Shown piece by piece: positions 15,517-24,738 of a DNA stretch of 64,000 bases. The stretch's first letter is position 1; every line of letters begins with the position of its first letter. The position numbers were made by a program, and so were the translations under genes. Under the pieces are notes generated by a model. It did not search any database. It saw only the letters and a program-made list of their open reading frames with translations, and was not told the DNA's origin. Origin of the DNA: Streptomyces venezuelae ATCC 10712 (GTDB lineage: Bacteria; Actinomycetota; Actinomycetes; Streptomycetales; Streptomycetaceae); contig NZ_CP029197.1 in the NCBI RefSeq assembly GCF_008639165.1, positions 1,612,001-1,676,000 on the forward strand, in the 5' to 3' direction.

Positions 15517-16236
15517 TCAGTGACCCATTCCCAGTCCGCCGTCAACCGGGATGACGGCTCCAGTGATGTACGAGGCGTCGTCCGAGGCGAGGAACTTCAC
15601 CGTGGCGGCGATCTCCTCGGGCTGCGCGTAGCGGCCCAGCGGCACCTGGGACACGATGCCGGCGCGCTGGTCGTCGGTCAGCACGGCGGTCATGTCGGTG
15701 TCGACGAAACCGGGCGCGACGACGTTGAACGTGATGTTGCGCGAACCGAGCTCCCGGGCGAGGGAACGCGCGAAACCGACCAGTCCGGCCTTCGAGGCGG
15801 CGTAGTTCGCCTGGCCCGCCGAGCCCAGCAGACCGACCACCGAGGAGATCAGGACGACGCGGCCCTTCTTGGCCCGCAGCATCCCCCGGTTGGCGCGCTT
15901 GACGACGCGGAAGGTGCCGGTGAGGTTGGTGTCGAGGACGGACGTGAAGTCCTCCTCGGACATGCGCATGAGGAGCTGGTCCTTCGTCACGCCGGCGTTG
16001 GCCACGAGGACCTCCACCGGACCGTGCTTCTCCTCGATCTCCTTGTACGCCTGCTCCACCTGCTCGCCGTCGGTGATGTCGCACTTCACGGCCAGGCAGC
16101 CCAATTCCGTGAGGGCGGCCGGCGGCTCACCGGAGCGGTACGTGATGGCGACCTTGTCGCCGGCCTCGGCGAACGCGCGGGCGATGGCGAGGCCGATGCC
16201 CCGGTTTCCTCCGGTGACGAGAACCGAGCGGCTCAA
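15517..16236 (-). CDS. fabG: 3-oxoacyl-[acyl-carrier-protein] reductase
   Basis: NADPH-dependent reduction of beta-ketoacyl-ACP in fatty-acid elongation. The start is taken as TTG 16236, giving (M)SRSVLVTGGNRGIG; AAAGGG lies 7-12 bases upstream. The in-frame ATG at 16296 adds 20 residues not expected in the family. Cofactor motif TGGNRGIG is at residues 8-15. The catalytic set is Asn in VANAGVT, Ser in VLISSVVG and YAASK. The C-terminal VIPVDGGLGMGH is standard. The length of 239 residues is normal. It is the first gene of the fabG-fabI pair; TTG initiation may keep expression low. Confidence 0.95.
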   Translation of the reverse strand: MSRSVLVTGGNRGIGLAIARAFAEAGDKVAITYRSGEPPAALTELGCLAVKCDITDGEQVEQAYKEIEEKHGPVEVLVANAGVTKDQLLMRMSEEDFTSVLDTNLTGTFRVVKRANRGMLRAKKGRVVLISSVVGLLGSAGQANYAASKAGLVGFARSLARELGSRNITFNVVAPGFVDTDMTAVLTDDQRAGIVSQVPLGRYAQPEEIAATVKFLASDDASYITGAVIPVDGGLGMGH

Positions 16237-16426
16237 CGGATCACCCTTTCGATAGCGGTCTGGTATCCGAAAACCTATCGGTACAGCTGCCGCCATGAGG
16301 AATCGACCTCCGACAGTGGCGTCGGGGTGTCACTGTCGGGTCCCTACAGCTCGGGAACGGCCGGCGGCGGCGCTGCCCGCTTCCGGGCACCGCCCCGGGC
16401 CGTCCCTGACGTGGCCCTCCGCGCCG

Positions 16427-18157
16427 CTAGGCAGCCCTGAGGTCCGCCTGCGAGAGTTCGGCGCAGAGCTCGTCGAGTGTCCGGTCGTACAGCACGGACC
16501 GGTGCGCGAGCACGTTACGGGTGGTGACCAGGAGCCGGAGCAGGGCCGCGTCGCGCGGGGGCAGCGCGAGCGCTCCGCTGACGTGGGCGCGCAGCAGCTC
16601 GCCCACCTGGAGCTCCAGGAAGGCGCGTTCCGGATCGCCGCCGAGATAGGCGGGAGGACGGTCGGCGTAGTCGGCGACGAGGGTCGCCACCGGGCGGTTG
16701 AGGTGCCCGAGCGCCCGGACCGCGAGGCGCTGCCGGGCCTCCTCTATCCACGGGGCGAGGACCCGCTGCTGCGCCTGGGAGACCAGTGCGGTCAGCCGGG
16801 CCCGCACGTCCCCGTCCGGCGCGGGCTGCGGGCCGTCGGCGGGGGCCGCCGGATGCCAGACGCCGACGTGGGCGCGGAGTCTGCCCTCCCAGGAGACGAC
16901 GGCGCCGGCCGCCCAGGCCTGGCGGAGCTCGGCGCCCGGCCTGAGCAGGGCGCCGATCCGCCGCAGCGGCGGGCACGCGGAGGGGACGGGGGTGGGGGCG
17001 GCGGCGAGACAGCGGCCGACGGCGGCGCCGAGGGTGTGCTGCGCGCCGTCCCACTCCAGGGCGAGCAGCCGGGCGAGTTCGAGGTCGGGGCCGCAGATCT
17101 CGACGACCGTCTCGGACCGCACCGCGCGGCGGATCCGCTCGGCGAGCGGGTCGCGGTCGCGGCCGGAGGTGTCGGGGCCGTGGTCGAGGATCGGCGCGAC
17201 GGCGGTGGCGGTGTCGAGCCGGCCGAGGGCGCCCCACCACCAGTGCACGGCCGTGTCGCCGAGGCCGTGCCGGAGCTCGTCCGGGAGCGGTTCGGGCAGG
17301 TCGCGGAGGCGGGCGACGACGAGGAGGCGGGGCCGCTCGCCCGGCGGGAGCCCGGCGTCCTTGACGGCGGCGGCGAGCAGCCGGAAGAGCCGCTCGACGG
17401 CGGCGCCCCGCGCGCGCGTGCCCGTGCCGGGGCCGGTGCCTGGGCCGGGGCTCGTACCGCCGTCGTGGTCGTCCGGTTCGGTCCAGGCGCGGACGCCGAC
17501 GACCGGGCGGCGGCCACGGCCCGGGTCGACCAGGGTCGCGACGGCCTCGTCGGCGTCGACGGAGAGCTCCTTGGCGAGGCGGGCGAGCAGGCCGTGCGGG
17601 TCGTGCCGGGGGCCCGGCTGTTCCGTACGGGGTGCCGGCACGCGGGGCGCACGGGCGTCGAGGGACCAGCCGAGGTCGAGGTCGAAGCCGTCATCGGGCA
17701 GGTCGAGATACGGCAGGTCGTCCCCGTCGGCCCAAGCGCCGGCGTCACCGTCGGCCCAGCCGTCGCCCTCCCCGGCCGCCCAGCCGTCGCCCTCCCCGTC
17801 CGCCCAAGCGCCGCCGTCACCGCCGGCCCAAACGCCGGCGTCCCCGTCGGCCCGAGCGCCGCCGTCCCCGGTCGCCCAGCCGGCGCCCTCCCCGGTCGCG
17901 GGTTCGCGCTTCGGTTCCGGTCCACGCGCGCGTGGGGACGGCGGGGGCGGTACGTCGACGCGTACCGGAGTGCCGAACAGCGCACCCCGGTACAGCTCGT
18001 CCGCGAGCCCCGACTCCACCATGGCGTCGGTGACCAGCCAGAGGCAGTTGCGTCCGGCGGCGAGGTCGGCGGTGACCCCGCGCAGCTGCGCCCGTACCCC
18101 CGGCAGGTCGCCGGGAGGCACGGCCCGCGCCCCCGTGCGCGGCTCCGTCCGCGTCAC
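16427..18157 (-). CDS. repeat-bearing partner protein of the giant ATPase, unknown function
   Basis: A 576-residue protein I cannot assign to a characterised family. Its N-terminal part (about residues 20-70) contains GRNCLWLVTDAMVESG, which has the spacing of a P-loop but lacks the GK[ST]. After a Pro-rich joint come seven 8-residue repeats of the form GDGGAWAD (about 90-145). A conserved-looking core follows, with LLARLAKELSVDADEAVATLVD, a Walker-B-like strand RLLVVARLRDLP and VHWWWGALGRL. These hints suggest an inactive NTPase-like domain, which is inference. The C-terminal 130 residues are helical (VLAHRSVLYDRTLDELC). It begins one base after the stop of the giant ATPase gene (GTG at 18157), so translation is coupled and the products probably act together. 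Confidence 0.78.
   Translation of the reverse strand: MTRTEPRTGARAVPPGDLPGVRAQLRGVTADLAAGRNCLWLVTDAMVESGLADELYRGALFGTPVRVDVPPPPSPRARGPEPKREPATGEGAGWATGDGGARADGDAGVWAGGDGGAWADGEGDGWAAGEGDGWADGDAGAWADGDDLPYLDLPDDGFDLDLGWSLDARAPRVPAPRTEQPGPRHDPHGLLARLAKELSVDADEAVATLVDPGRGRRPVVGVRAWTEPDDHDGGTSPGPGTGPGTGTRARGAAVERLFRLLAAAVKDAGLPPGERPRLLVVARLRDLPEPLPDELRHGLGDTAVHWWWGALGRLDTATAVAPILDHGPDTSGRDRDPLAERIRRAVRSETVVEICGPDLELARLLALEWDGAQHTLGAAVGRCLAAAPTPVPSACPPLRRIGALLRPGAELRQAWAAGAVVSWEGRLRAHVGVWHPAAPADGPQPAPDGDVRARLTALVSQAQQRVLAPWIEEARQRLAVRALGHLNRPVATLVADYADRPPAYLGGDPERAFLELQVGELLRAHVSGALALPPRDAALLRLLVTTRNVLAHRSVLYDRTLDELCAELSQADLRAA
17724..17891 (-). repeat. seven tandem 24-bp repeats encoding GDGGAWAD-type units
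   Basis: Seven contiguous 24-bp units, each coding 8 residues rich in Gly, Asp, Ala and Trp. Units differ at several positions (for example GDGWADGD, AGVWAGGD), so the array is old enough to have diverged but has kept frame and period. Confidence 0.9.
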
Positions 18158-18158
18158 C

Positions 18159-21100
18159 TCACTTCTCCCCCGCGGCCGCCCGGGACCGCACCGCGCGGTA
18201 GGTGACCGGTTCCACCGCGAAGCCCTCGGGCGTCTCGTCGAGGACGCCGAGCCGGCCCAGGTGCTGGAGCCAGGCGTCGGTGTCCGCGTCGGAGAGCTCG
18301 ACCGCCGCGGACACGTCGTCGCGCGGCACGCCCTGGCCCTCCTCCACGTAGCCCGTCCAGGCCGCGAGGAGGTCCAGGTCCCGGGCGTCGAGTCCGGAGA
18401 GGTGCAGGTGCTCGGCGATGTTGCGGGAGCCGGCGATGAGGGTGCGGATCCGCTCCACGGCGTTGTCCAGGGTCGCGCCGTGCACGGACACGTCCGTCAC
18501 GGCGGCCTCCATCCAGCGGGGCCAGCCGCCGGTCGCGGCGACCAGCCGGTCGCGGTCCTCGCGGGACACGAAGGGGCATTCCGACCAGGCGCGCAGCGCG
18601 TCCGCGGTCCACCGCTCGGGGCGCAGCCACCGTACGGACAGCTCCTCGTGCCCGTCGTCCGCGGCGAGTTCGGCGAGGCCGGCCGGGTCGGCGACGACCA
18701 CGACGGACCGGTTCTCGTTGCCGCCGCTGCGCCGCTCGGTCTGCCGGACGAGCCGGTCGGCGGCGGGTCCGGCGTGGACGAGGAGGGCGCGTACGGTCTC
18801 GCGCAGCGCGTCGGTGTCGGCGCCGCGGAGGTCGGCGATGATCACATGGGCCTTGCGGCGGCGGCTCTTGAGGAGGGCGGCGAGGTCGTCGCCGTGGGTG
18901 TACGGGACGACGTCGACGCCCCGGTTCTCGGCGAACGCGGCGACCGCCCGGCGGACCAGCTCGGGCCGGTGGAGCGCCGTGGCGCCGATGAGGCTGACGC
19001 CGGACTGCGCGGTCTCGTGCAGCTGCTCCTCGGTGAGCGGGCTGTAGGTCTGGACGTGGCGGGCGTCGCGGCCGAGGATGCGCCGGGCGGCGTGCGGGTT
19101 GTAGTCGTACGGCAGGCCGAACTCGGTCTCGCGGAGTTCGAGTTCGAGCTCCTCGCGGGTGCCGAGCATGTTGACGACGTTGGGGCTGCGGACGGCGAAG
19201 CGGGAGCGGTCGCCGAGCTGGATGAGCAGGCCGAGGCCGACCATCTCGGTGAGGAAGATCTGCGCCTGCTTGGCGCTGAGCATCTCGAAGCCCTCGGGCC
19301 AGGCCTCCCGGGCCTCCTGGAGCAGTTCGCTCGCGGAGTAGTCGCCGCGGTAGTTGTCCTTGAGGCTGCGCAGGGCGATGACGAGGGCGAGGACCCGGTA
19401 GCGGTCCTCCAGGTTGATGGTGAAGCGGAGCCGCTCGGCGATCTGGCGGCGTACGGTCTCCGATGCTGCGACCTTCTGGACGTCGTCCTCGGTGATCCGG
19501 ACCGGGTTCCCGGACCAGGTGTACGGGCGGTCGTGGAGGACGCGGACGAGTTCGCGGCAGAAGATCTGCACCAGGTTGGCCTGGTAGTTGGTGATGGCGA
19601 GGATCCGCCAGACCAGCTCGGGGCGCTCGAAGAAGTAGCCGAGCGCGGCCATCGGTTCGGTGACGAGCCGGACGGCGGCCTGGGTGCCGAGCGGGCCGAC
19701 GAGGACGTCGGGGCCGCCGTGCACGGTGGAGACGTTGGAGAGGTGTCCGAAGCGCTGGACCTGGTGCAGACCCGCGAAGACGATCTTGAAGCGGCGTTCG
19801 GTCTGCTCCATCAGCCGCTGGAAGTGCATGACGTTGGGGAACGTCGACTCGCTGCCCACCCGGTAGGCGCGCCGCGAGTCGGTGTTGAGGAAGGCGTCGG
19901 CCTCGTCGGCGAGGACCAGGATGCGCCGGGTGTCGTCCTCGTCGAGCCACGACTGGATGTTGCGGACGACCACGTCGGGGTTGGCCTGCTCCGACATCTT
20001 GTTGCCGAAGACGCCCTTGCGCTTGAGGTCCTCGACCAGTCTGCTCCAGATCCGGTCGGGGGCCTCCGCGTGGCCGATCTCCGCCTTCAGGAGGTCCAGG
20101 TAGACGGCGACGTGGGCGTCGGCGCGGCTGGGGAAGATCTCCGCGACGCGGCGCAGCAGCGCGGACTTGCCGAGCTGGCGGCCGCCGTAGAGGAACATGC
20201 CGCCCTCGCGGCCCATCACCTCCCGCATCTCCTCGTCGCGGCCGTAGAACACCTCGGGCGGGACGAGGCCCGCGACGAACGGCGTGTACGGGTTGTACGC
20301 GGCCCAGGGCAGCGTCACGCGCTGGAGCGAGCGGAACGAACCGGGGGCGCGGGCCGCCATCCAGCCCATCACCGCGGAGTCGACGACCAGCGCCTGCTGG
20401 GCGAACGAGCGGGCGGACTCGGCGAGTCCGCGCCGCCCCTCCATGCCGAGCGGATGCAGGTAGAGCACGATGTTGGCGCCGACGTCGGCGTCCTCCAGAT
20501 GGGCCAGCGGCCCGTCGGCCGGCTGCTCCTCCCAGATGAGCAGGACGGTGTACGAGGAGGCCCGGGAACCCAGCGCGGCGACGTAGCCGGCGCGTTCGGC
20601 GACGCGGGCGCGCACCTTGAAGCGGCGCATGCCCTGGCCGAGGGCGACCCGCTCGGCGGTGACCTGGTGGGTGGAGAGTTCGAGACCGAGCAGGCGCAGC
20701 ACCCGGGGGATGTGCTGCTGCCATTCGCCGCGCCTGCCCTGCGGGGTGCAGAGGGCCGCCCAGGACTCCAGGCCGTTTCCGGCCGCCGGGGTCAGGGAGG
20801 CGTCGGGGTCGCCGTACCGCTTGGCCCACCAGTCGGCGTCGATGCCCTCGCCGCCGGCCTTCGGCGCGTCGGCCGCGGTGACCCCGGCCAGGAAGGCGAC
20901 CAGCTCCGAACCGTCGTCGGCGGGGCGCTCCGGCAACGGCTTGTGGCTCGTCGCGAGGGCGAGGAACTCCTGCGCCGTGACCGTGTCCCCCTCGTCGATG
21001 AGCCGGGCGATGCGGTCGTGGTCGGCGGCGGAGAGCGGCCGGTCGGGGCGGGAGCGCAGCTGGGCGAGGTTCTCGCGGAGCTGCCGGGTGTAGTTCTCGA

Positions 21101-22685
21101 CGAGGGTGACGAGTTCCGCCTCCAGGGCGCGCAGCGACTCCACGGCGAAGCGGTAACGGCCCGACTCCTCGCCGTCGGCGAACTCCTGGAGGCGGCCCAC
21201 GAACTCCCGCTCCTCGTCGGCGGCGAGCTGGTTGAGCGTCCGCATCTGCGCGAGCAGTCCGGCCGCCGCCCGGTGGCGCTCGGCGACGGCGCGCCGCCAG
21301 TCCTCGTGGCCCTGGGCCAGCCGCCGGGCCGCCGTCTCACCCCACTCGGGGTCGGTGCACCCGTACTCCTCCGGCTCGCTCTCGACTGCGGCGATCAGCG
21401 CCCTGGCGAGGTGCAGGTCGCCGTCGTCGAGGTAGCGGGCGAGCGCGTACTCGGCGTCGGCGGGGGTCAGCAGGGCGGCGATCCGGCGGGCCGCCCTGGG
21501 GTCGGCGAGGTCCGGGTCGCCCAGGGCGTCCCGGGGCAGGTCGGGGAGGCGGAGGAGGGCGTCGGAGGGCGGGACGGGTCCGCCGTTCTCGCGGAGCTGG
21601 TCGGCGGCCGTGTCGGCGGACCGCACCTGCTCGCCGGTGAGCCACGCGCGCAGCAGCCCGAGGGCCGCGCCTCCGGTGCCGGCCGGGGCGGGCTCCTCGG
21701 CCAGGTGCCGCAGCACGGAGGCCAGTTCGGGGATGCCGCGCTCGCTCACGCCCTGGTGCGGGCGGGCGGCGGCGTGGGCGGCCTCGGCGCGCATGAGGAG
21801 CTCGCCGACGGACCGGCAGGCGGTGTGCAGCTGGCGCAGCGCCCCCGCGGTGATCGGCTCCTTGGCCTGCTTCGAGGTACGGAACAGGGCGTCCGTGTCC
21901 TCGATGAGCCGGTCGATGTCCTCCGCCCGCCACAGCTGCTCGCCGAGGGCGCGGAAGCCGGGGGTGCCGGTGTACTGCGCGGGGCTCTGGGCGGACCACT
22001 CGATGACCTCGTTCAGCGCCTCGCGCACCGGGCCCGAGGGGCCGACGAGGTACTGGAGCACCTGCGAGGCCCGCTGGTACTTCATCTTGCGGCGCGGCAG
22101 GTCGTCGAGGAGCTGCCGGGCGGTCAGGCCGATCTCCTCGCGGGTGGCGGCCTCCAGGCCCTCGGCGCTGCCCTGGAGCATGCCGGGCTCGAAGGCGCGG
22201 CCGTCCCGGACGGCGGCGACGAGCACGGTGAGCAGCTGCTGCCAGGGGCCGGTGAGCCCGGACGGCATGACGAAACCGCTGATCAGACCGTGCGGCCAGC
22301 GGGCGGTGAGCCCGGTGCGCAGGGCGGCGGCGAGGGCCACGAGGTGCGCCTCGCGGTCCTGGGCGGCGAGCGCGGGGTCGAACTCGTGCGCCATCTGTAC
22401 GGGGGTGGCCTCGCTGTCCGAGACACAGCCGAACGCGGCGGTGGCGAAGGCGAGCGTCCGCGCCCGGACGTCGCTCTCGCGGGACGCCACGGTCATCCAG
22501 TACGCCTCGGCGAGCCGCCCGTCCCTGAGCAGCCGGCCGACGGGCGGCTCACTGCCGGTGTCCCAGGGCGCGTACGGGTCCCAGTCGGGCGCGGGCACCC
22601 CGACGGGCCAGGGCTCCTCCTCGACGGCGGGCTGGGGGTGCGCCGGGGCCGGTACGGGGGCGGGCGCGGCACCCTGAGCGGGCAC
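18159..22685 (-). CDS. giant P-loop ATPase, C-terminal part (downstream of in-frame stop)
   Basis: A 1508-residue open segment starting at a GTG with no good ribosome site. It continues in the same frame as 22863-24542, so it is best read as the C-terminal 71 percent of one 2127-codon gene. An Ala-rich helical region is followed at about residue 830 by FYGRDEEM and Walker A YGGRQLGKSALL. Walker B RILVLADEADAF is near 923, then a winged-helix region. This resembles archaeal-type/STAND ATPases. A second P-loop-like module follows: degenerate GVSLIGATALHR near 1230, VIIADLRG, VVVVADP, and a lid with TGGWPRWME near 1387. It ends in a winged helix. The first module should hydrolyse ATP, the second probably not. 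Its neighbour at 16427-18157 is coupled. Function unknown; a sensing or conflict-related switch is possible. Confidence 0.8.
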   Translation of the reverse strand: MPAQGAAPAPVPAPAHPQPAVEEEPWPVGVPAPDWDPYAPWDTGSEPPVGRLLRDGRLAEAYWMTVASRESDVRARTLAFATAAFGCVSDSEATPVQMAHEFDPALAAQDREAHLVALAAALRTGLTARWPHGLISGFVMPSGLTGPWQQLLTVLVAAVRDGRAFEPGMLQGSAEGLEAATREEIGLTARQLLDDLPRRKMKYQRASQVLQYLVGPSGPVREALNEVIEWSAQSPAQYTGTPGFRALGEQLWRAEDIDRLIEDTDALFRTSKQAKEPITAGALRQLHTACRSVGELLMRAEAAHAAARPHQGVSERGIPELASVLRHLAEEPAPAGTGGAALGLLRAWLTGEQVRSADTAADQLRENGGPVPPSDALLRLPDLPRDALGDPDLADPRAARRIAALLTPADAEYALARYLDDGDLHLARALIAAVESEPEEYGCTDPEWGETAARRLAQGHEDWRRAVAERHRAAAGLLAQMRTLNQLAADEEREFVGRLQEFADGEESGRYRFAVESLRALEAELVTLVENYTRQLRENLAQLRSRPDRPLSAADHDRIARLIDEGDTVTAQEFLALATSHKPLPERPADDGSELVAFLAGVTAADAPKAGGEGIDADWWAKRYGDPDASLTPAAGNGLESWAALCTPQGRRGEWQQHIPRVLRLLGLELSTHQVTAERVALGQGMRRFKVRARVAERAGYVAALGSRASSYTVLLIWEEQPADGPLAHLEDADVGANIVLYLHPLGMEGRRGLAESARSFAQQALVVDSAVMGWMAARAPGSFRSLQRVTLPWAAYNPYTPFVAGLVPPEVFYGRDEEMREVMGREGGMFLYGGRQLGKSALLRRVAEIFPSRADAHVAVYLDLLKAEIGHAEAPDRIWSRLVEDLKRKGVFGNKMSEQANPDVVVRNIQSWLDEDDTRRILVLADEADAFLNTDSRRAYRVGSESTFPNVMHFQRLMEQTERRFKIVFAGLHQVQRFGHLSNVSTVHGGPDVLVGPLGTQAAVRLVTEPMAALGYFFERPELVWRILAITNYQANLVQIFCRELVRVLHDRPYTWSGNPVRITEDDVQKVAASETVRRQIAERLRFTINLEDRYRVLALVIALRSLKDNYRGDYSASELLQEAREAWPEGFEMLSAKQAQIFLTEMVGLGLLIQLGDRSRFAVRSPNVVNMLGTREELELELRETEFGLPYDYNPHAARRILGRDARHVQTYSPLTEEQLHETAQSGVSLIGATALHRPELVRRAVAAFAENRGVDVVPYTHGDDLAALLKSRRRKAHVIIADLRGADTDALRETVRALLVHAGPAADRLVRQTERRSGGNENRSVVVVADPAGLAELAADDGHEELSVRWLRPERWTADALRAWSECPFVSREDRDRLVAATGGWPRWMEAAVTDVSVHGATLDNAVERIRTLIAGSRNIAEHLHLSGLDARDLDLLAAWTGYVEEGQGVPRDDVSAAVELSDADTDAWLQHLGRLGVLDETPEGFAVEPVTYRAVRSRAAAGEK

Positions 22686-22689
22686 GGAG

Positions 22690-23390
22690 ACCCGGGCGGT
22701 CCCGGCCGGCTGCGCGGGCGCGTCCGCCCGGTCCGACCCGGAGGCCTGCCCGGGCGGGGCGGGCTGCGCGGGCGCGGAGGGGGCGGACGCCGGGGCCTGG
22801 GCGGAGGCGGGCTTCTGCGGGGGCGCGGCGGCGGAGCCGTGCGTCTGCGCGGGCGCGGCGGTCTACGCCGGGGCGGAGGCCTGGGCGGGCGCGGTGCTCT
22901 GCGCCGGGGCGGAGGCCTGGGCGGACGCGGCGCTCTGGGCCGGGGCGGAGGCCTCCGCGGGTGCGGCGCTCTGGGCCGGGGCGGCGCCCTGCGCGGACGC
23001 GGCGCTCTGCGTGGGCACGGCGCCCTGGGTGGGCCCGGCACACTCGGCCGGCGGGGCGGCCTGAGTGGAAGCGGTCCCCTGGGCCGGCACGGAGGGGTGC
23101 GCGGACCCGGACGTCGGCGCGGACCCGCCGCCCCGCCCCGCGGCGGCGCCCTGCGCGAGTGCGGTGCTCTGCGTGGGCACGGCGCCCTGCGCCGGGGCCT
23201 GGGCGGGCGCGGCGCCCTGCGCCGGGGCGGAGGCCTCCGCGGGTGCGGTGCTCTGGGTGGGTGCGGAGGCCTGTGCGGGTCCTCCGCCCTGCGTCGCCGC
23301 GGCGCCCTGGGCCGGTGCGGCGGTCCGCGCGGGCGCGGCGCCCTGCGGCGGGGCGGCGCCCTGCGGCGGGGTGGGGTGGGTGAGCAGGGG
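22690..23390 (-). repeat. low-complexity Ala-Pro-Gln/Ser/Thr codon repeat
   Basis: Roughly 700 bp of degenerate repeats coding APAQ, ASAPAQ, STAPAQ and similar units. They form a long, flexible linker between the N-terminal helical/coiled-coil region and the ATPase part of the giant protein. The amber codon lies near its downstream end. Such tracts are prone to copy-number change and assembly error. Confidence 0.85.
22863..22865 (-). other. in-frame amber codon interrupting the giant ATPase gene
   Basis: TAG occurs where the surrounding Ala-Pro-Ala-Gln repeat expects CAG, so a single C-to-T change on the coding strand explains it. The frame stays open for 59 more codons up to the GTG at 22685 and then for 1508 codons. 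Confidence 0.85.
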
Positions 23391-24542
23391 GGTCGGGGGT
23401 GGGGGTTCCACGGCTCGGCGGACCGCCTCGATCGCGGAGGCGCCCACCCGGACCCGGCCGCCGCCCGTCATCGCGGTCGCGTCGCCGGTGCCGTGCTCGG
23501 TCCGGCCGGCCGGGGCCTCCCCCGCCGGGGCGTCGAGTTCGCGCAGTTGGGTCTCGATGCGTTCCAGGTGACGGCGGAGGTCGGCGGCCTCCTCCTCGTC
23601 GTCGGCCCACTCCAACAGCTCGGCGTAGCGGCTCGCCTTGCGGCGCAGGGCGTCGATCTGTTCGGCCCGGGCCTCCCGGACCCGGGCCAGCCCGGCCCCG
23701 GCGTCGGCGTATCCGAGGTCCGGCTCCCAGACGAAGCCCTCGGCGGCGAGCGCCGCGGCGAGCCGGGCGCGGCCCTCCGTCCAGGCGGCGAGCCCCTCGC
23801 CGGGGGCGTCGGCGGGCAGCGGGCCGGCCTCGACGGCGTCGGCGGCGGCGCGCAGGACGGCGGCGAGCCGGGCGCCGTCCTCCGTCAGCCGGGCGAGCGA
23901 CGCGGGAAGGTCGACCAGGGGGTCGGGGCCGGGAGCGGGCACGGAGGCGGCATCCTCACAGTCGGGGTTCGTGGTCGGAAGGCCGGAGCCGGACGGGGCG
24001 AAGCTCCGGGAGTCGTCCGGGGGTTCCGGCGGGGCCTCCTGGGCCTCGAAGCGCGGGCCAATCGCGTGTGCGTCGGGCGGCGGGCCGCTGTCCGCCGCGG
24101 CCTGTAACGCGGCCTCGTGTTCCCGGGCCAGCGGTCCCACCGGCAGTCGGCTGGTGCCGGGCAGGAGCATTCCGTAGAGGGCGCAGCGCGCGAGCGGCGG
24201 GTCGAGCACCCGGAGCATGGCGAGGAGTTCGTCGAGGGTGGGCTCGGTGAGGGCCCGCTGGGAGAAGCCGTACTCCGTGTGGAGTGCTTTGACGGCCCAT
24301 ACGAGACCGCAGGCGGCGATGCTCGTCAGCTGTCCCTGCTGGGCCTTGGCGAGGCGCACCCGGGCCGTGTGCAGTTCCCGCCGTGAGGGGGGTGTGGGGC
24401 GCGGGGGCCGGTCCGACGTGTGGGCGTGTCTGTCGCCGCGTAAGCACTGGTGCCAGGTCAGCAGGGATCTGAGTGCGTCCTCGTCCAGCGCCGACAGCCA
24501 GGACCTGACTCCGTTCACCCACCCGTGCATGGCGTCGATCAT
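22863..24542 (-). CDS. giant P-loop ATPase, N-terminal part (ends at in-frame TAG)
   Basis: A 559-residue segment beginning at ATG 24542 (MIDAMHGWVNGVRSWLSALD). Its first 150 residues are helical. A probable coiled coil spans about 215-340 (LRRKASRYAELLEWADDEEE, LRRHLERIETQLRELD). From about residue 380 the sequence is an Ala/Pro/Gln/Ser-rich linker. Translation stops at TAG 22865-22863, but the next 59 codons continue the linker in frame into the ATPase part. As it stands the product would be a truncated sensor/oligomerisation region without the NTPase. In a close relative I would expect one uninterrupted gene of about 2127 codons. TAG is the rarest stop in such genomes, which favours a recent nonsense mutation or a sequencing error. 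Confidence 0.75.
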   Translation of the reverse strand: MIDAMHGWVNGVRSWLSALDEDALRSLLTWHQCLRGDRHAHTSDRPPRPTPPSRRELHTARVRLAKAQQGQLTSIAACGLVWAVKALHTEYGFSQRALTEPTLDELLAMLRVLDPPLARCALYGMLLPGTSRLPVGPLAREHEAALQAAADSGPPPDAHAIGPRFEAQEAPPEPPDDSRSFAPSGSGLPTTNPDCEDAASVPAPGPDPLVDLPASLARLTEDGARLAAVLRAAADAVEAGPLPADAPGEGLAAWTEGRARLAAALAAEGFVWEPDLGYADAGAGLARVREARAEQIDALRRKASRYAELLEWADDEEEAADLRRHLERIETQLRELDAPAGEAPAGRTEHGTGDATAMTGGGRVRVGASAIEAVRRAVEPPPPTPLLTHPTPPQGAAPPQGAAPARTAAPAQGAAATQGGGPAQASAPTQSTAPAEASAPAQGAAPAQAPAQGAVPTQSTALAQGAAAGRGGGSAPTSGSAHPSVPAQGTASTQAAPPAECAGPTQGAVPTQSAASAQGAAPAQSAAPAEASAPAQSAASAQASAPAQSTAPAQASAPA

Positions 24543-24738
24543 CTCATCCCATCAACCCGGGGGCTATGCCAACGCTCTATTCCGATGCCCCAATACGCGG
24601 TGGGTGAGGGCGCGTTGGGGCGGTTCCGCGACGGGCGCACAACAATGCGCCGACTCGGCGGCCCGTCCCGTGATTGACTTCCGGAACAGATCAACCGCCG
24701 CACCCACCGCCTTCCGATCACCGAGAGCGAGGCCGCTC

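Noticed and set aside
16698..24107. Very long plus-strand open frame opposite the giant ATPase module
   Set aside because: It is a GC-driven shadow: it overlaps motif-bearing minus-strand genes, and its Arg/Gly-rich translation shows no domain.
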